A stretch of 64,000 bases of DNA from Azolla caroliniana (lineage: Eukaryota > Polypodiophyta). Location: positions 1-64,000 of the forward strand of contig JBHGNT010000089.1 of NCBI GenBank assembly GCA_043228905.1. The letters run 5' to 3'. Below, in pieces: positions 19,972 to 29,470 of the stretch (position 1 is its first letter; each line of letters starts with the position of its first letter). The notes under the pieces are model-generated. The model did no database searches and was not told where the DNA came from. It saw only the letters and a list, made by a program, of their open reading frames with translations. The position numbers and the translations under genes were made by a program.

Positions 19972-22857
19972 TCATTGTTCACCCAAATTGTCCAAATTAC
20001 TTTGTTCAAGAATTTCCACTTGTTCTTCCGGTTGTGGTTGTTGCGGCTGTGCTTGCTGCTGCTGCTGTGGTTGCGGTTGGGACTGAGGCTGCTCCGGCTG
20101 CTCTGCTTGCTGCTGCTGCTCCGTTTGTTTCGCTGACTCCGGCTTCTCCGTTTGACTGCTTCCGGTCCGGTCTCCTTCCAGTAATGGTTCCTCATCACTG
20201 AGGTTGACCGTAACCGGTTCTCGTTCTTTCTCTCCCCGGATCCGAGACCTCTCATAGCTTTCAAACTGGATCTGCGCCTCCAGCCTGTCGTCGTCCAGCT
20301 GAGCTACAAGTTGCCGGACCTGCCCTAGTTGGTCATCTGCCAAGGCTTGAAAGTCTTCGGCAAGCTCATCTCTTATGCCGGTGAAGTCTTCGGAAGTCAG
20401 CATATAGCAATCATCTCCCTCCTTCCGCCGGTTCTCTACGTCAGCCCGGAGCAATTGGAGTTCCGCCGCGTTCGTGGCCCACTTGGTCCACCATTTGACG
20501 GACCCGTTGTCAATCAAGCTCTTGGTCTGGTTCAACCAGGCCCGCATTATATCCTGGATGCGACTTGCTCCCATTTGTGCTCTGCTTTCCACCACTTGTC
20601 GCTCCTTCAACTGCTTGATGAGATTTGCCGTATCCTCCGCCTGCTCCCTGTAGCGCGTCAGCTGCCCTTGATATGTCGTTTGCAGCCTCTGCAGTACCTC
20701 CGCCGCTCTTTCTTTTTCCGCCTGCTGTTGCCTGAGGAGCTCTGTCCGAACCTTCTCCGCCTCTTCCAACCGTCTTCTGTTTTCCGCTTGTTCCTTGGCG
20801 AATGCGGTTGCGGTCCGATCAACTGCTTGCCGGAGCTCATCCGTCCGTTCCTTGTGCTCCGTTTGCAACCGTTTATACTCCCGGTGCAATTGCTCAAATT
20901 CCTCCGTTTTTTGTTTGAGCTTGCCGTTGATCTGGCGATGGTTCCGGTCCTCCCGGTCCTTTACCTGCCGGAGTTCCTCTTTCAGGCGCTCTACTTCTGT
21001 TTCGGCGTTCCTCCGGAGTCTCTCCTTCTCTTGCAGCATTTTCTCCTTCTCCTCCTTGAGCCGGTCGTACGCTTGGTGGCCTTTTCGTAAGCTCTCCTCG
21101 GCCCGCCGTAGATTCTCAGCAGTCTTTTTGAGTTCTGCCTCCGCTGCCGTCTTCAATTCTCTTTCGCGGCTCCTCAGCGCTTCTTGGGCAGCTAGCTCAT
21201 CCTTTAAATCCGCAAGCTCTTGGGCTTGTGCCGCATTTCTCTCCGGAACGGTTTCCGTTGCCGGGGTCTGATTGCTATGTACAGGTTGATCTGCCGCTTT
21301 ATTCTGTACAATGCCCGGAGTCACCGGTGCTTGGACTTGTGTTGTCAAAGCCACTTGAGCCATTTCCCTTGTGACCCTGTCCAAGTCTTGTTCAAGGCTC
21401 CGGATTCTGGACCGGGCCGTCTCTAGATCTACGGTTGTGACGAGCAACCGTTCCTGGTGCGCTCTTTCTTCCGCCTCTATATACTCGACCACTCCGGCGA
21501 TTTGCTCGCCTACCCACCGTAGCCACATGCTACTGGTGCCTTGTTGCTGTACTGGTCGGGTCGGCTCATTCACTGTGGAATTGTCTGGCCTGATTGCCTG
21601 CATATGCCGTTCTGGTTCTACTCCTTGGCCGCCGTGTGCTCTGGCTGGGCTCGCCGGCTGTTGAGTTCCGGTTCTCGCCGTCTCCGGAGCCGTTGGACTG
21701 ACTTCTTCTATAGAAGTCGACAAGACCGGTTCCCTACGCACCGGTTCCGGTTCTTCCCTTGTGGTTTGCTCAGGTTGAGTTGGGGGCGTTTCTGCCTCTC
21801 GCGGGTACGACCGCTCCCCTCCTGTCTCGGCGGTCCTACTTCTTGACCGTCGTTGGAGGTGCTCTTCTGGCTCCTCCGTTTCCTCTTCCTGTGTCACGGC
21901 ATGTTTCTGTGCCGTCAAGGGTTCCGGTTCCTTCTGTCTCGATCTCCGTATGGTTATCTTGACGGGTCGGACCGGTGACACCTCCTCCGGTTCTGGGACC
22001 CGTTTCTTCCCTTTCGTCGCCTTCGACGCCAGCAGCTGCTGTCGTTTGGACGCCGGCTTCGAGGTGCTTCCTTCCGATACTCTTGGCCGCTTCTTTGGCT
22101 GAACGGTCTCGACCGGCGGCACGAGCAATGTTATCCACTGAGCGACGGCATGCCACAGCTTCCGGCCCTCCTTGCCGTCCTTTCCTCGTACCATGTCGAT
22201 TGCCACGCACAAACCGTCTGCAATCAACACCGGCCAATCCACCTTGGTCCCTTCATAGGTGGCTATGATCATCCCTGCCCGATTTTTTGGCATGACAGGG
22301 GGTCGGGGGTACACGTGGCCGTACTCATGGAGCACTCGAGCTATCTCCCTGAACAGCGGATCTTCGCCGCCCTGCGTTCGATAGCCTTTGCCGGCAACAG
22401 AGTACTCACCGAAATATCGGGTGAGTTGCTCCGAGGTTGGATTATCAATCTGAAAAATTCCTCCCTCCGGAAGGCCTGTTAGCGCACGGATCGCTTCCTC
22501 GGTGATGACTTCCTTGTCGAGCTCCTTGATGACCTGGTCGGCTTCTCTGTGCGGTGGTGCTTCCATGATGGCCAAGAAGCCCTCCAGTCCGTGTTGCCTG
22601 AACCATTTCCTGGCCGCTTCCGACAGCGTTTGTGGTTCCATGTCTGCTTCGAGGTCGAGGAAAGATGGCGAAGTAGAGTGGTGATGAGAGTGAGAGCGAG
22701 AGAGAGAGCGTTCTGAGCGCGGGGGTTCTCTGCGTGCAGGTTCGCGTTTGCTCAGCTTCCACTGGCTTGGTGCTTCTGTGCTTCTTGGCTCGCGAAATGA
22801 AAAGGTCTCCATGCGCTCTGCTTCTTCTTTGTGCGTTTTGGCGCCTTTTTCGAGCAT
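19972..22857 (-). CDS. Element D second ORF: large coiled-coil accessory protein
   Basis: Open frame after Gag-Pol, in the same frame but separated by TAA, TGA and an A-rich spacer of about 70 bases. The first in-frame ATG is at 22857 (961 codons); ATG at 22812 is an alternative, and the frame is open back to 22941. Basic Ser/Arg-rich N-terminus. About residues 70-260 form a globular part with LTGLPEGGIFQIDNP and VDWPVLIADGLCVAID, resembling the helical domain of accessory ORFs in plant Ty3 elements (weak, by eye). Then a Pro/Glu/Arg-rich linker, then about 300 residues of heptad-rich coiled coil (near 21460-20570), and a Gln/Pro-rich tail (EQQQQAEQPEQPQSQPQPQQ). No transmembrane segment is seen, so it is not an obvious Env. 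Function unknown. Confidence 0.75.
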   Translation of the reverse strand: MLEKGAKTHKEEAERMETFSFREPRSTEAPSQWKLSKREPARREPPRSERSLSRSHSHHHSTSPSFLDLEADMEPQTLSEAARKWFRQHGLEGFLAIMEAPPHREADQVIKELDKEVITEEAIRALTGLPEGGIFQIDNPTSEQLTRYFGEYSVAGKGYRTQGGEDPLFREIARVLHEYGHVYPRPPVMPKNRAGMIIATYEGTKVDWPVLIADGLCVAIDMVRGKDGKEGRKLWHAVAQWITLLVPPVETVQPKKRPRVSEGSTSKPASKRQQLLASKATKGKKRVPEPEEVSPVRPVKITIRRSRQKEPEPLTAQKHAVTQEEETEEPEEHLQRRSRSRTAETGGERSYPREAETPPTQPEQTTREEPEPVRREPVLSTSIEEVSPTAPETARTGTQQPASPARAHGGQGVEPERHMQAIRPDNSTVNEPTRPVQQQGTSSMWLRWVGEQIAGVVEYIEAEERAHQERLLVTTVDLETARSRIRSLEQDLDRVTREMAQVALTTQVQAPVTPGIVQNKAADQPVHSNQTPATETVPERNAAQAQELADLKDELAAQEALRSRERELKTAAEAELKKTAENLRRAEESLRKGHQAYDRLKEEKEKMLQEKERLRRNAETEVERLKEELRQVKDREDRNHRQINGKLKQKTEEFEQLHREYKRLQTEHKERTDELRQAVDRTATAFAKEQAENRRRLEEAEKVRTELLRQQQAEKERAAEVLQRLQTTYQGQLTRYREQAEDTANLIKQLKERQVVESRAQMGASRIQDIMRAWLNQTKSLIDNGSVKWWTKWATNAAELQLLRADVENRRKEGDDCYMLTSEDFTGIRDELAEDFQALADDQLGQVRQLVAQLDDDRLEAQIQFESYERSRIRGEKEREPVTVNLSDEEPLLEGDRTGSSQTEKPESAKQTEQQQQAEQPEQPQSQPQPQQQQQAQPQQPQPEEQVEILEQSNLDNLGEQ

Positions 22858-23013
22858 GCACACGTCGTGTACCAATTTAGTATTAAGTAGCGTGGCGGCT
22901 CTTAAATGCCCACTACGTACCTTTTCGCGCCTTGCTTTCACACCCGTTCATACCTCGATTTTTAATGATTTTTTTTTTATTTTTATTTTTATTTTTAATG
23001 ACGGTGTGTGACC

Positions 23014-26000
23014 TTACCCATCCGTAGGTCCCCTTGGACCCTTACCGTTTTCCTTACGGGTTGCCGTGTCTTCCTTCGCCTCTGCTACTGGTTCCCCGTC
23101 GTCTTTTTCTTCCGGTCCGATACGTACCGATCCCGGTGTAGTGCCGGTGAGCTGCATAAACGGGTTCTTTGGCATCGGTCCTTTATAGGGTTTTAGTCGA
23201 AATCCGTTTACCCACTTGCCTAGTACTTCACCAGCAAGTGTCCCTATCTGATAGGACCCGTTGTATTCCCGTGTCAGCCAATACGGGCCTGTCCATCTGA
23301 ACCGGAGTTTACCCGGCATTTTGCCCATCCTCGTTTGGAATACTAGAACCGGCTTTCCGATTTCGAACATCTTTTCGTTACCTTTCCGGTGACGGTCAAC
23401 GAACGCTTTCCGTCGTCGTTGCTCCAGTTCCATGTGGAGGATGCTGGCCAGCCGTTGCTCCTCCAGTTCGCATAGTGCTGCTAGCCGCATTTCCTCCGAC
23501 TTCTTTTCATTCAGCCGTTCCCGTAGTTGGATCCGTAAGCTTGGTACCTGAAATTCCACCGGCATGACCGCTTCTAAGCCGAATGCTAACCGGAACGGCG
23601 TTGTCCGGATACTTGTTTTGTATGCCGTTCTGTACGCCCATAGCGCACTATGGAGCTTTGTGTCCCAGTCTGTCCGGTTTTCATTGACAATTTTGCGGAG
23701 AATGTTCTGCAGCGTTTTGTTGGTGGACTCTGCTAACCCGTTCGCCTGTGGGTAGTACGGTGTGCTTCGTTTATGGACCACGGCATAGAACGTTGTTAAG
23801 CTTTCCACTACCTGGCCGAGGAAGTGGCCTCCTTGGTCGCTGATTAATTCAATCGGACATCCATATCGGCACCAAATGTTTTCGTACAGGAATTTTGCTG
23901 TGGATGACGCGGTGTTGTCTCTCAGGGCCTTAGCTTCCACCCATTTAGTGCAATAATCCGTTGCCACGATGACATAACGATTACCCGTTCTCATTGCCGG
24001 TGGCTTGAACGGTCCGACAAAATCCAATCCCCACTTCTGGAATGGCTCTAGTGGAAGTACCGGTTGGTGTGGCATCCGTGCTTGCTCCGTAGGCTGGCCC
24101 ATTCGTTGGCATAGGTCACATTCCTTAGCATACTTGACGGCGTCTTTTAACGTCGTGGGCCACCACAAGCCGCTCTGCCATACTTTCCTCGCCGTCGCTT
24201 CCCCGGCATAGTGTCCTCCGGCAACCCCACAGTGTGCTTCCCGTAAGATTACTTCTTTCTCGTCACTACGGACTGCCCGTCTCCATATTCCATCTGCTCC
24301 CTTGTGGTAGAGAGTGTCCCGTAATAGACAGAAATTGCGGCTCTGCACCGCCAGTCGTTTCCTCTCGTCCCGGTTCATTTCCTCCGGTGGCAGGCCCGTG
24401 CTTAGGAACTGGTGCATGTTTGTCAGCCACCTATCTTCTGATGCCACCGTGTCGTCCGCTGCCGTTTCCGGGGTGATACGGAATAACTCTGCGTCCGGAA
24501 ATTCATCCGCTACTCCGTCGCCTGGTTCTCCGGACTCTAATCGGCTTAGATAGTCTGCTACGGCATGCTGGATACCGGGCCGGTGGAAAATCTCGAATTC
24601 GAACTCCTGCAACAGCAAGGTCCAACGGGCCAACTTACCGGTCAGGGACGCCTTGGACACTAAGTACAGGAGCGCCGAGTGGTCCACATGAAAGGAGAAC
24701 TTCCTTCCCAATAGGTAATGCCGAAACTTTGTTACACTGTAGATCATGCCCAGGGCCTCCCGTTCCGTCGTTGAATAGTTCTTCTCCGCTTGGGACAGCT
24801 TCCGGCTGGCGTAATATACCGGCCGGTACCATTTGGGCTCCGTAAGTTGCATTAAGGCGCTGCCGATAGCGATGTCGGAAGCGTCAACGAACACATGAAA
24901 TTCCTTGCTCCAATCCGGAGGTTGCACGACTGGTGCTTGCGACAAAAGTACCTTCAGGGCATTGTATGCCTTATCCTCCGTCTCCGTCCATTGGAACGGT
25001 GTCCGATGTACCGCGGTGTGTAATGGTGTCGCCAAGTCCGCCAAGTGACGGAGCATCCGGCTGTGCCACCGGATTTGTCCTAAGAATCGGCTTAGTGCTT
25101 TGGCTGTTTTCGGTGCCGGTGCCCCTAGTATGGCGTTTACTTTATCCGGGTCGACCGCAATGCCCTCCTTACTTACAATGTGTCCCAGCAATATTCCACT
25201 TGAAACTCCAAAGATGCATTTTGCTGGGTTTAAGCTTAGCCGGTATAACCTACACTTTTCAAGGCATAACCGCAGGTGCTGCAAATGGTCTTTTCCCCGG
25301 CTATAGACTGCAAAATCATCCAGGAAAACTTGCATGAAGGCAGGAATGTATTCGCCGAAGATCTCCATGATGATTCGCTGGAACGTTGCTGGTGCCGTTT
25401 TTAGGCCGAACATCATGACTTCGGCCACAAACACCCCCCATTCGGTGACGAACGCTGTCTTCTCCTGGTCGTCCGGGTGCATCCGAATTTGATTGTACCC
25501 GCTGAACCCGTCTAGAAAGCTATAAACTTCATGACCGGCGACGGCATCCAGTACTCCGTCCGTGAACGGAAGAGGGAATGCATCCGTAATTGTGGCGGCG
25601 TTTAGTTTCCTGTAATCTACACACACACGGATTTTACCGTTCTTCTTGGGAACGACGACGATGGGGCTCAGCCACGTCGCTTTCTTTACCGGCCGGATGA
25701 AGCCCACTCTTAGGAGTTTGTCTATTTCCTCCTTCACTTTGGCGGCGTAGTTGGGGTTCATTCGGTAACGTCGTTGCGCCACTGGTTTCGCGTCCTTGCC
25801 TAAGTGGATCTGATGCTGATATAATTGAGGGTCCAACCCTCGCATGTCCTCGTATGACCAGGCGAATACGTCGCGAAACTCCGTGAGAAGTTTGATCATC
25901 GCCGCTTTATCTTCCGGCTTCATTTCTTTGGCGATGTGAACCGGCTTTGATTCGTCCTTGCTTCCTAGGTTCACTTCGTCGAGCTGGGATGTTTTTACCC

Positions 26001-28842
26001 GTTGGGAAACGGCCATTTCCCGTTCCAATGCTTCCTGTGCTTGCCGTAATTCCCGAATCGCATCTTTGTCTGGTTCGGCTTCGGTGTCGTCCCGCTGCGG
26101 CAAGTATGGCGCTACGGCTTCAGCTACGTCAATCTCGAAGAGTGGTACGATCTTCGGGTGTTCCTCCAAGTACTGGGCTTCTTCGTCGTCTGCCAATCCT
26201 TCAAGCATGTTCACACATTCCGCATACAGCGGTATGCATTCCTTACCATTGCTTGTCCGTGGTTGTGTCGGAACCCGGACCTTGGCTTTTCCGCGCCGGA
26301 AGGTAATCATATTTTTCCGCCAATTTTGCTTGATGTGTGCTGTTTTCAACCATGGTCTGCCCAGCAGCAGTGGGTACGCGCCTTGCGCCTGTAGCTGCAA
26401 CACTACAGCCGAGATGTGAAATGTGTGGCCTCCTATGGTGACTTCCAATTTCCGTATTAAGCCCGTCGGCCGTACAGAGCTCGTATCCGCCATCCGTAGC
26501 CAGAACGGACATGGCTCCCATTCATGTATACCCAAGGCATCACACGTGCGGAGGCTTATTACGTTCACTCCGGAACCTCCATCGATTACTGTGCCGGGAA
26601 GTTCGTGCCCTTTGACAATAGCTGTAATCGCCGGACTACTAGTGTCCACCACCGTCGGTCCCTCCTCCGGATTCGAGAAAAGGACTGGTGCCGGTGGAGC
26701 TATACCGTCTGTCATGACCGTTTTTAGTCCTTCTGTGAATCGCGGCACGAGCTGCAAGAGTCTTCCTAATGGTAACGTGATCTGACATTCTTGTAGTGCT
26801 TGCCATGTCTCGTTTTCTGGGTGGCTACCGCCGGCACTCCCTATGGTTTTCGCCTTTTGCCGTTCCGCGTCCGCGACGTTCCTTTCATTGGCTTCCTTCA
26901 CCCATTCCGTCGCCTGTTTTCGTATGGCCTCTTGTGTTTCCCATTCTTTGGCCATGCCTTTCGACCGTGTGGTTACTTGCTGTAAATCCGCCACTTCCGG
27001 AACCACCATATTAACTGCTGGTCGTTTCTCGTAGCTCTTTACCGGGCACTGGTTACTGTAGTGGCCTTCCTGCCTGCAGTAGTAGCAGTACTCTTTACGG
27101 GTATTGCTGGATTCAGCATTGCTGGTAGCCGGAGTCGGTCCCGTAGCGAGTGGTGCGTTCTGTGCCGGTTGGCTCCTTGGGGTTCCATGTTCCGGGTCCC
27201 TAGGGTGACCACCTTTCTTGAAATTACGTTTCTTATTATTCTTATGTTTATTTCGGTAGTCCGGTCGTGGTGGATCGTAAAATCGGCCGTAGTCCTCCTG
27301 GTGCCTTCGGTAACCAGGGGAATGGTCTCTGTCGTATTGCTCGTGTCGCCTGTTGGGCTCTCGATAACGGTCCGATCGCTCATACCGGTCGTAGTTATCA
27401 CGCCGATTCCCGTACCGGCCATCATTCTCTTGCCTGTCTCCGTACCGGACATCCTGTGCCGGTCGGTACCGGTTCATTTTTTGCCAACGATCTTCATCTT
27501 CGTCTTGGCTGCTTCTTGGCTCGATCCGTCGGACGGGTGGTGCTTGTCGGTTTAACAGGTTATACTCGCACCGGTCCGTTGTATGACTCTTGGATTGCCA
27601 AATCACACACTGAGTGCGCATGGTGCACTCTACTGCCGAGTGTCCGGCATTCAAGCAGATTGTGCATTGAATTGCCTGCCGGAACCGGAGATCTTCCTCG
27701 GTGGGTAACGCCCGTTGCAGTGTTCCCAGCGTAAGCCATGAGCTTGTCTTTTCCATTTCTCTGACCCGGTCAATGACCTGATCGATGGTGCATCCTCGAA
27801 AGTCGATCACCGTACACACCGTGCGTAACGGTTCCCGGAGTGCGTTTAAAAATATCGTCCGTAATTCCTCCTCCGGGGGTGCACGGGCAAGCTGGCTATG
27901 CATTCGTTGGAAACGGATGACGAATTGGGGAATGCTTTCCCCTGCCTCCTGTCGGATCGTATAAAACAGGCCCACCATTGTCGTCTGGTCGACCTCCTTG
28001 TGGAAAAAATGCAAGAATTTTGCTTTTAATTCTGCAAATGTTGTGATGGTCGCCGGGTCCTGCGACCGCCGCCATCGTGTCGCTGGTCCCTCCAACGTGA
28101 CTCCGAATTCCGCTATCTTCGAGCGTTCTTCTTCCTCCGGTGTCATTCGCTGGGACGTGTGATTTGCTTCCCATGTCTGCTCGAAGTCATCAACATGCGC
28201 TTCCGCGTCCGGATCATCGCGATACTTTGAGTATTGGAACGACATGTCGTCGTCCAGTATTAGGCCGCGGTTTAGTGGCGTTTGTTGATATCTTTCCGGT
28301 TTTCTTGCCGGTTCCACTTCCGGTTCTTGTGCCGCTGCTTTTTCCGGTTCCTTTGCCGGCTCTTTCGTTGGTGTCGGTGGCTTTGCTTCTTCCACTTCCG
28401 GTGTTGGTGGGTTGACGGCTTCCGTTTGTGGTTCCGGATAGCCCTGGTTGAGCGGTTCCGGTTCTGGAGTCGGCACGTTATCCGACCCGTCGTCCTCCGG
28501 GCCGCCGGGGGTATCGTTGCTGCTCCGGTAGTTCGTGTGCACGCTGTATCCCCCTTCGGAATCCGATTCGTAGGCTGAAAAGGCTTCTGCCTCGTTTTCT
28601 CCGCTTGCCAGCGCCTCCAGGAGGCGTTCGGTTTCCCGGAGACTACTTAGACTGCTTCCGTCGTCCTGGTCGCGAGTTTGCCGTAACCGGAGAGATTCCT
28701 CCGCGACTCTCCGGATCTCGTTGGAGAACGAACGATCCGAGCGAATTTCCTGCGCTGCTTGCTGGAAAGTCTCACGCCGTCTTTGCCGTTCGGCGAGGCG
28801 TCGAGCTCGGTCTGTAACCAAGTCGTGCGTTGGTCTAGTCAT
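23014..28842 (-). CDS. Element D Gag-Pol polyprotein (1942 residues)
   Basis: One uninterrupted frame from ATG 28842. A long acidic Pro/Glu-rich N-terminus precedes the Gag capsid region (about 190-380: WRRSQDPATITTFAELKAKF, MVGLFYTIRQ). Two zinc knuckles follow: CTICLNAGHSAVEC (about 394) and CYYCRQEGHYSNQC (about 587). Protease VIDGGSGVNVI (about 750) has D-G-G where D-S/T-G is usual. RT has VCVDYRKLNAATITDAFPLP and the catalytic FLDDFAVYS (about 1177). RNase H has FHVFVDASDIAIG (about 1320). Integrase has HCGVAGGHYAGE...CDLCQ (zinc site), then LDFVGPF, SDQGGHF and GLAESTNK (D, D, E). There is no chromodomain. Gag and Pol are in one frame, so no frameshift is needed. Confidence 0.93.
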   Translation of the reverse strand: MTRPTHDLVTDRARRLAERQRRRETFQQAAQEIRSDRSFSNEIRRVAEESLRLRQTRDQDDGSSLSSLRETERLLEALASGENEAEAFSAYESDSEGGYSVHTNYRSSNDTPGGPEDDGSDNVPTPEPEPLNQGYPEPQTEAVNPPTPEVEEAKPPTPTKEPAKEPEKAAAQEPEVEPARKPERYQQTPLNRGLILDDDMSFQYSKYRDDPDAEAHVDDFEQTWEANHTSQRMTPEEEERSKIAEFGVTLEGPATRWRRSQDPATITTFAELKAKFLHFFHKEVDQTTMVGLFYTIRQEAGESIPQFVIRFQRMHSQLARAPPEEELRTIFLNALREPLRTVCTVIDFRGCTIDQVIDRVREMEKTSSWLTLGTLQRALPTEEDLRFRQAIQCTICLNAGHSAVECTMRTQCVIWQSKSHTTDRCEYNLLNRQAPPVRRIEPRSSQDEDEDRWQKMNRYRPAQDVRYGDRQENDGRYGNRRDNYDRYERSDRYREPNRRHEQYDRDHSPGYRRHQEDYGRFYDPPRPDYRNKHKNNKKRNFKKGGHPRDPEHGTPRSQPAQNAPLATGPTPATSNAESSNTRKEYCYYCRQEGHYSNQCPVKSYEKRPAVNMVVPEVADLQQVTTRSKGMAKEWETQEAIRKQATEWVKEANERNVADAERQKAKTIGSAGGSHPENETWQALQECQITLPLGRLLQLVPRFTEGLKTVMTDGIAPPAPVLFSNPEEGPTVVDTSSPAITAIVKGHELPGTVIDGGSGVNVISLRTCDALGIHEWEPCPFWLRMADTSSVRPTGLIRKLEVTIGGHTFHISAVVLQLQAQGAYPLLLGRPWLKTAHIKQNWRKNMITFRRGKAKVRVPTQPRTSNGKECIPLYAECVNMLEGLADDEEAQYLEEHPKIVPLFEIDVAEAVAPYLPQRDDTEAEPDKDAIRELRQAQEALEREMAVSQRVKTSQLDEVNLGSKDESKPVHIAKEMKPEDKAAMIKLLTEFRDVFAWSYEDMRGLDPQLYQHQIHLGKDAKPVAQRRYRMNPNYAAKVKEEIDKLLRVGFIRPVKKATWLSPIVVVPKKNGKIRVCVDYRKLNAATITDAFPLPFTDGVLDAVAGHEVYSFLDGFSGYNQIRMHPDDQEKTAFVTEWGVFVAEVMMFGLKTAPATFQRIIMEIFGEYIPAFMQVFLDDFAVYSRGKDHLQHLRLCLEKCRLYRLSLNPAKCIFGVSSGILLGHIVSKEGIAVDPDKVNAILGAPAPKTAKALSRFLGQIRWHSRMLRHLADLATPLHTAVHRTPFQWTETEDKAYNALKVLLSQAPVVQPPDWSKEFHVFVDASDIAIGSALMQLTEPKWYRPVYYASRKLSQAEKNYSTTEREALGMIYSVTKFRHYLLGRKFSFHVDHSALLYLVSKASLTGKLARWTLLLQEFEFEIFHRPGIQHAVADYLSRLESGEPGDGVADEFPDAELFRITPETAADDTVASEDRWLTNMHQFLSTGLPPEEMNRDERKRLAVQSRNFCLLRDTLYHKGADGIWRRAVRSDEKEVILREAHCGVAGGHYAGEATARKVWQSGLWWPTTLKDAVKYAKECDLCQRMGQPTEQARMPHQPVLPLEPFQKWGLDFVGPFKPPAMRTGNRYVIVATDYCTKWVEAKALRDNTASSTAKFLYENIWCRYGCPIELISDQGGHFLGQVVESLTTFYAVVHKRSTPYYPQANGLAESTNKTLQNILRKIVNENRTDWDTKLHSALWAYRTAYKTSIRTTPFRLAFGLEAVMPVEFQVPSLRIQLRERLNEKKSEEMRLAALCELEEQRLASILHMELEQRRRKAFVDRHRKGNEKMFEIGKPVLVFQTRMGKMPGKLRFRWTGPYWLTREYNGSYQIGTLAGEVLGKWVNGFRLKPYKGPMPKNPFMQLTGTTPGSVRIGPEEKDDGEPVAEAKEDTATRKENGKGPRGPTDG

Positions 28843-28871
28843 CCATTACCGTCGTTCGCTGCGAGAAAGCA

Positions 28872-28887
28872 GGAATCGTGGTCGCCA
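28872..28887 (-). promoter_or_regulatory. Primer-binding site of element D
   Basis: TGGCGACCACGATTCC on the minus strand, 30 bases upstream of the Gag-Pol ATG. It shares TGGCGACCACGA with element C. Unusually it is not next to the D LTR but next to a C-type LTR end. Confidence 0.65.
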
Positions 28888-28893
28888 AAACTG

Positions 28894-29050
28894 TGTTATA
28901 CATTTTAGGGTTAGGGTTAAGGACGACGATGATGATGAATGACAACTATGATGATAGGTAATGAAGATAGACATGGTGATGGAGAGTATGATGGTGAGAG
29001 AGATCATATAGAGAAGCATTGCGGGGTGGGGGGTGGTGCCTCCAAAACTG
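28894..29050 (-). other. C-type LTR end plus duplicated primer-site flank inside the D leader
   Basis: 28894-29040 equals the first 147 bases (plus strand) of the C LTR, from TGTTATAC to GGTGGTGCC, with G/A at one visible site. 29041-29050 (TCCAAAACTG) repeats the bases CCAAAACTG found at 28885-28893. On the minus strand the order is: D LTR, CAGTTTTGGA, U5 end of a C LTR, CAGTTTTGGCGACCACGA. Confidence 0.9.
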
Positions 29051-29470
29051 TGTTATTCGCTTAGCCGGACAAGGCCTAACACAAGGTGTCACGGAGACAC
29101 TTCACCAAAGGGTGATTACGGCATAGGATTAAGATTCAACGATTACACCGACTTACGTAGGTTACACGATTAGATTGCTTTGGTTAATTACACGCGTAAG
29201 ATATAACAGTGATTACAGAACGGAAATCAAGACAGAAGTATAAACATCATAAGCTCTATTAATTATCCGTTGTGATTACAATGGGGTCCGGGCCTTTAAA
29301 TAGGTTTCCGGCCCGTAGTACAAAACGGTGCCTCTCGCACCTATTCGGGATCCGTCCGGATCTGGAACGGCATACCGTTTCCAGTCCGTCCGTCCACACT
29401 ATGCTCATTTACAACCATATCTAATTAATTCCTTCACTCCGTATTTTGGACTCCTTGCCGGCCGGTAACA
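29051..29470 (-). repeat. Element D 5' LTR
   Basis: 420 bases, two differences from the 3' copy. It is followed on the right by the target duplication GGAGA and then the rest of the family E LTR. Confidence 0.92.

Larger units (their letters stand above)
19500..29470 (-). mobile_element. Element D: near-intact Ty3/gypsy retrotransposon with accessory ORF
   Basis: LTRs of 420 bases (19500-19919 and 29051-29470) differ at two positions seen (T/C in GTGTCAYGGAG; C/T in TATCCGYTGTG). The target duplication GGAGA flanks both ends (19495-19499 and 29471-29475). Minus orientation: 5' LTR on the right, primer-binding site at 28887-28872, Gag-Pol 28842-23014, second ORF 22857-19972, 3' LTR on the left. 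TATTTAAA lies near 19746 and 29298 (minus). Both ORFs are open, so the element is young and may be competent. RT motifs place it in the chromodomain-less plant Ty3 group (Tat/Athila side). The leader is chimeric (see findings). Confidence 0.93.

Noticed and set aside
20329-21090. 253-codon plus-strand frame opposite the D accessory ORF
   Set aside because: It is Leu/Pro/Arg-rich, the usual shadow of a coiled-coil Glu/Lys/Arg-rich gene on the other strand.
19972-22857. Retroviral-type envelope gene in element D
   Set aside because: It has the position of env but no signal peptide, transmembrane segment or cleavage site; coiled coil and Gln-rich tail instead.
25947-26419. Plus-strand open frames opposite D Gag-Pol
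   Set aside because: They are antisense to well-supported protease and RT domains, and no independent signal was seen.
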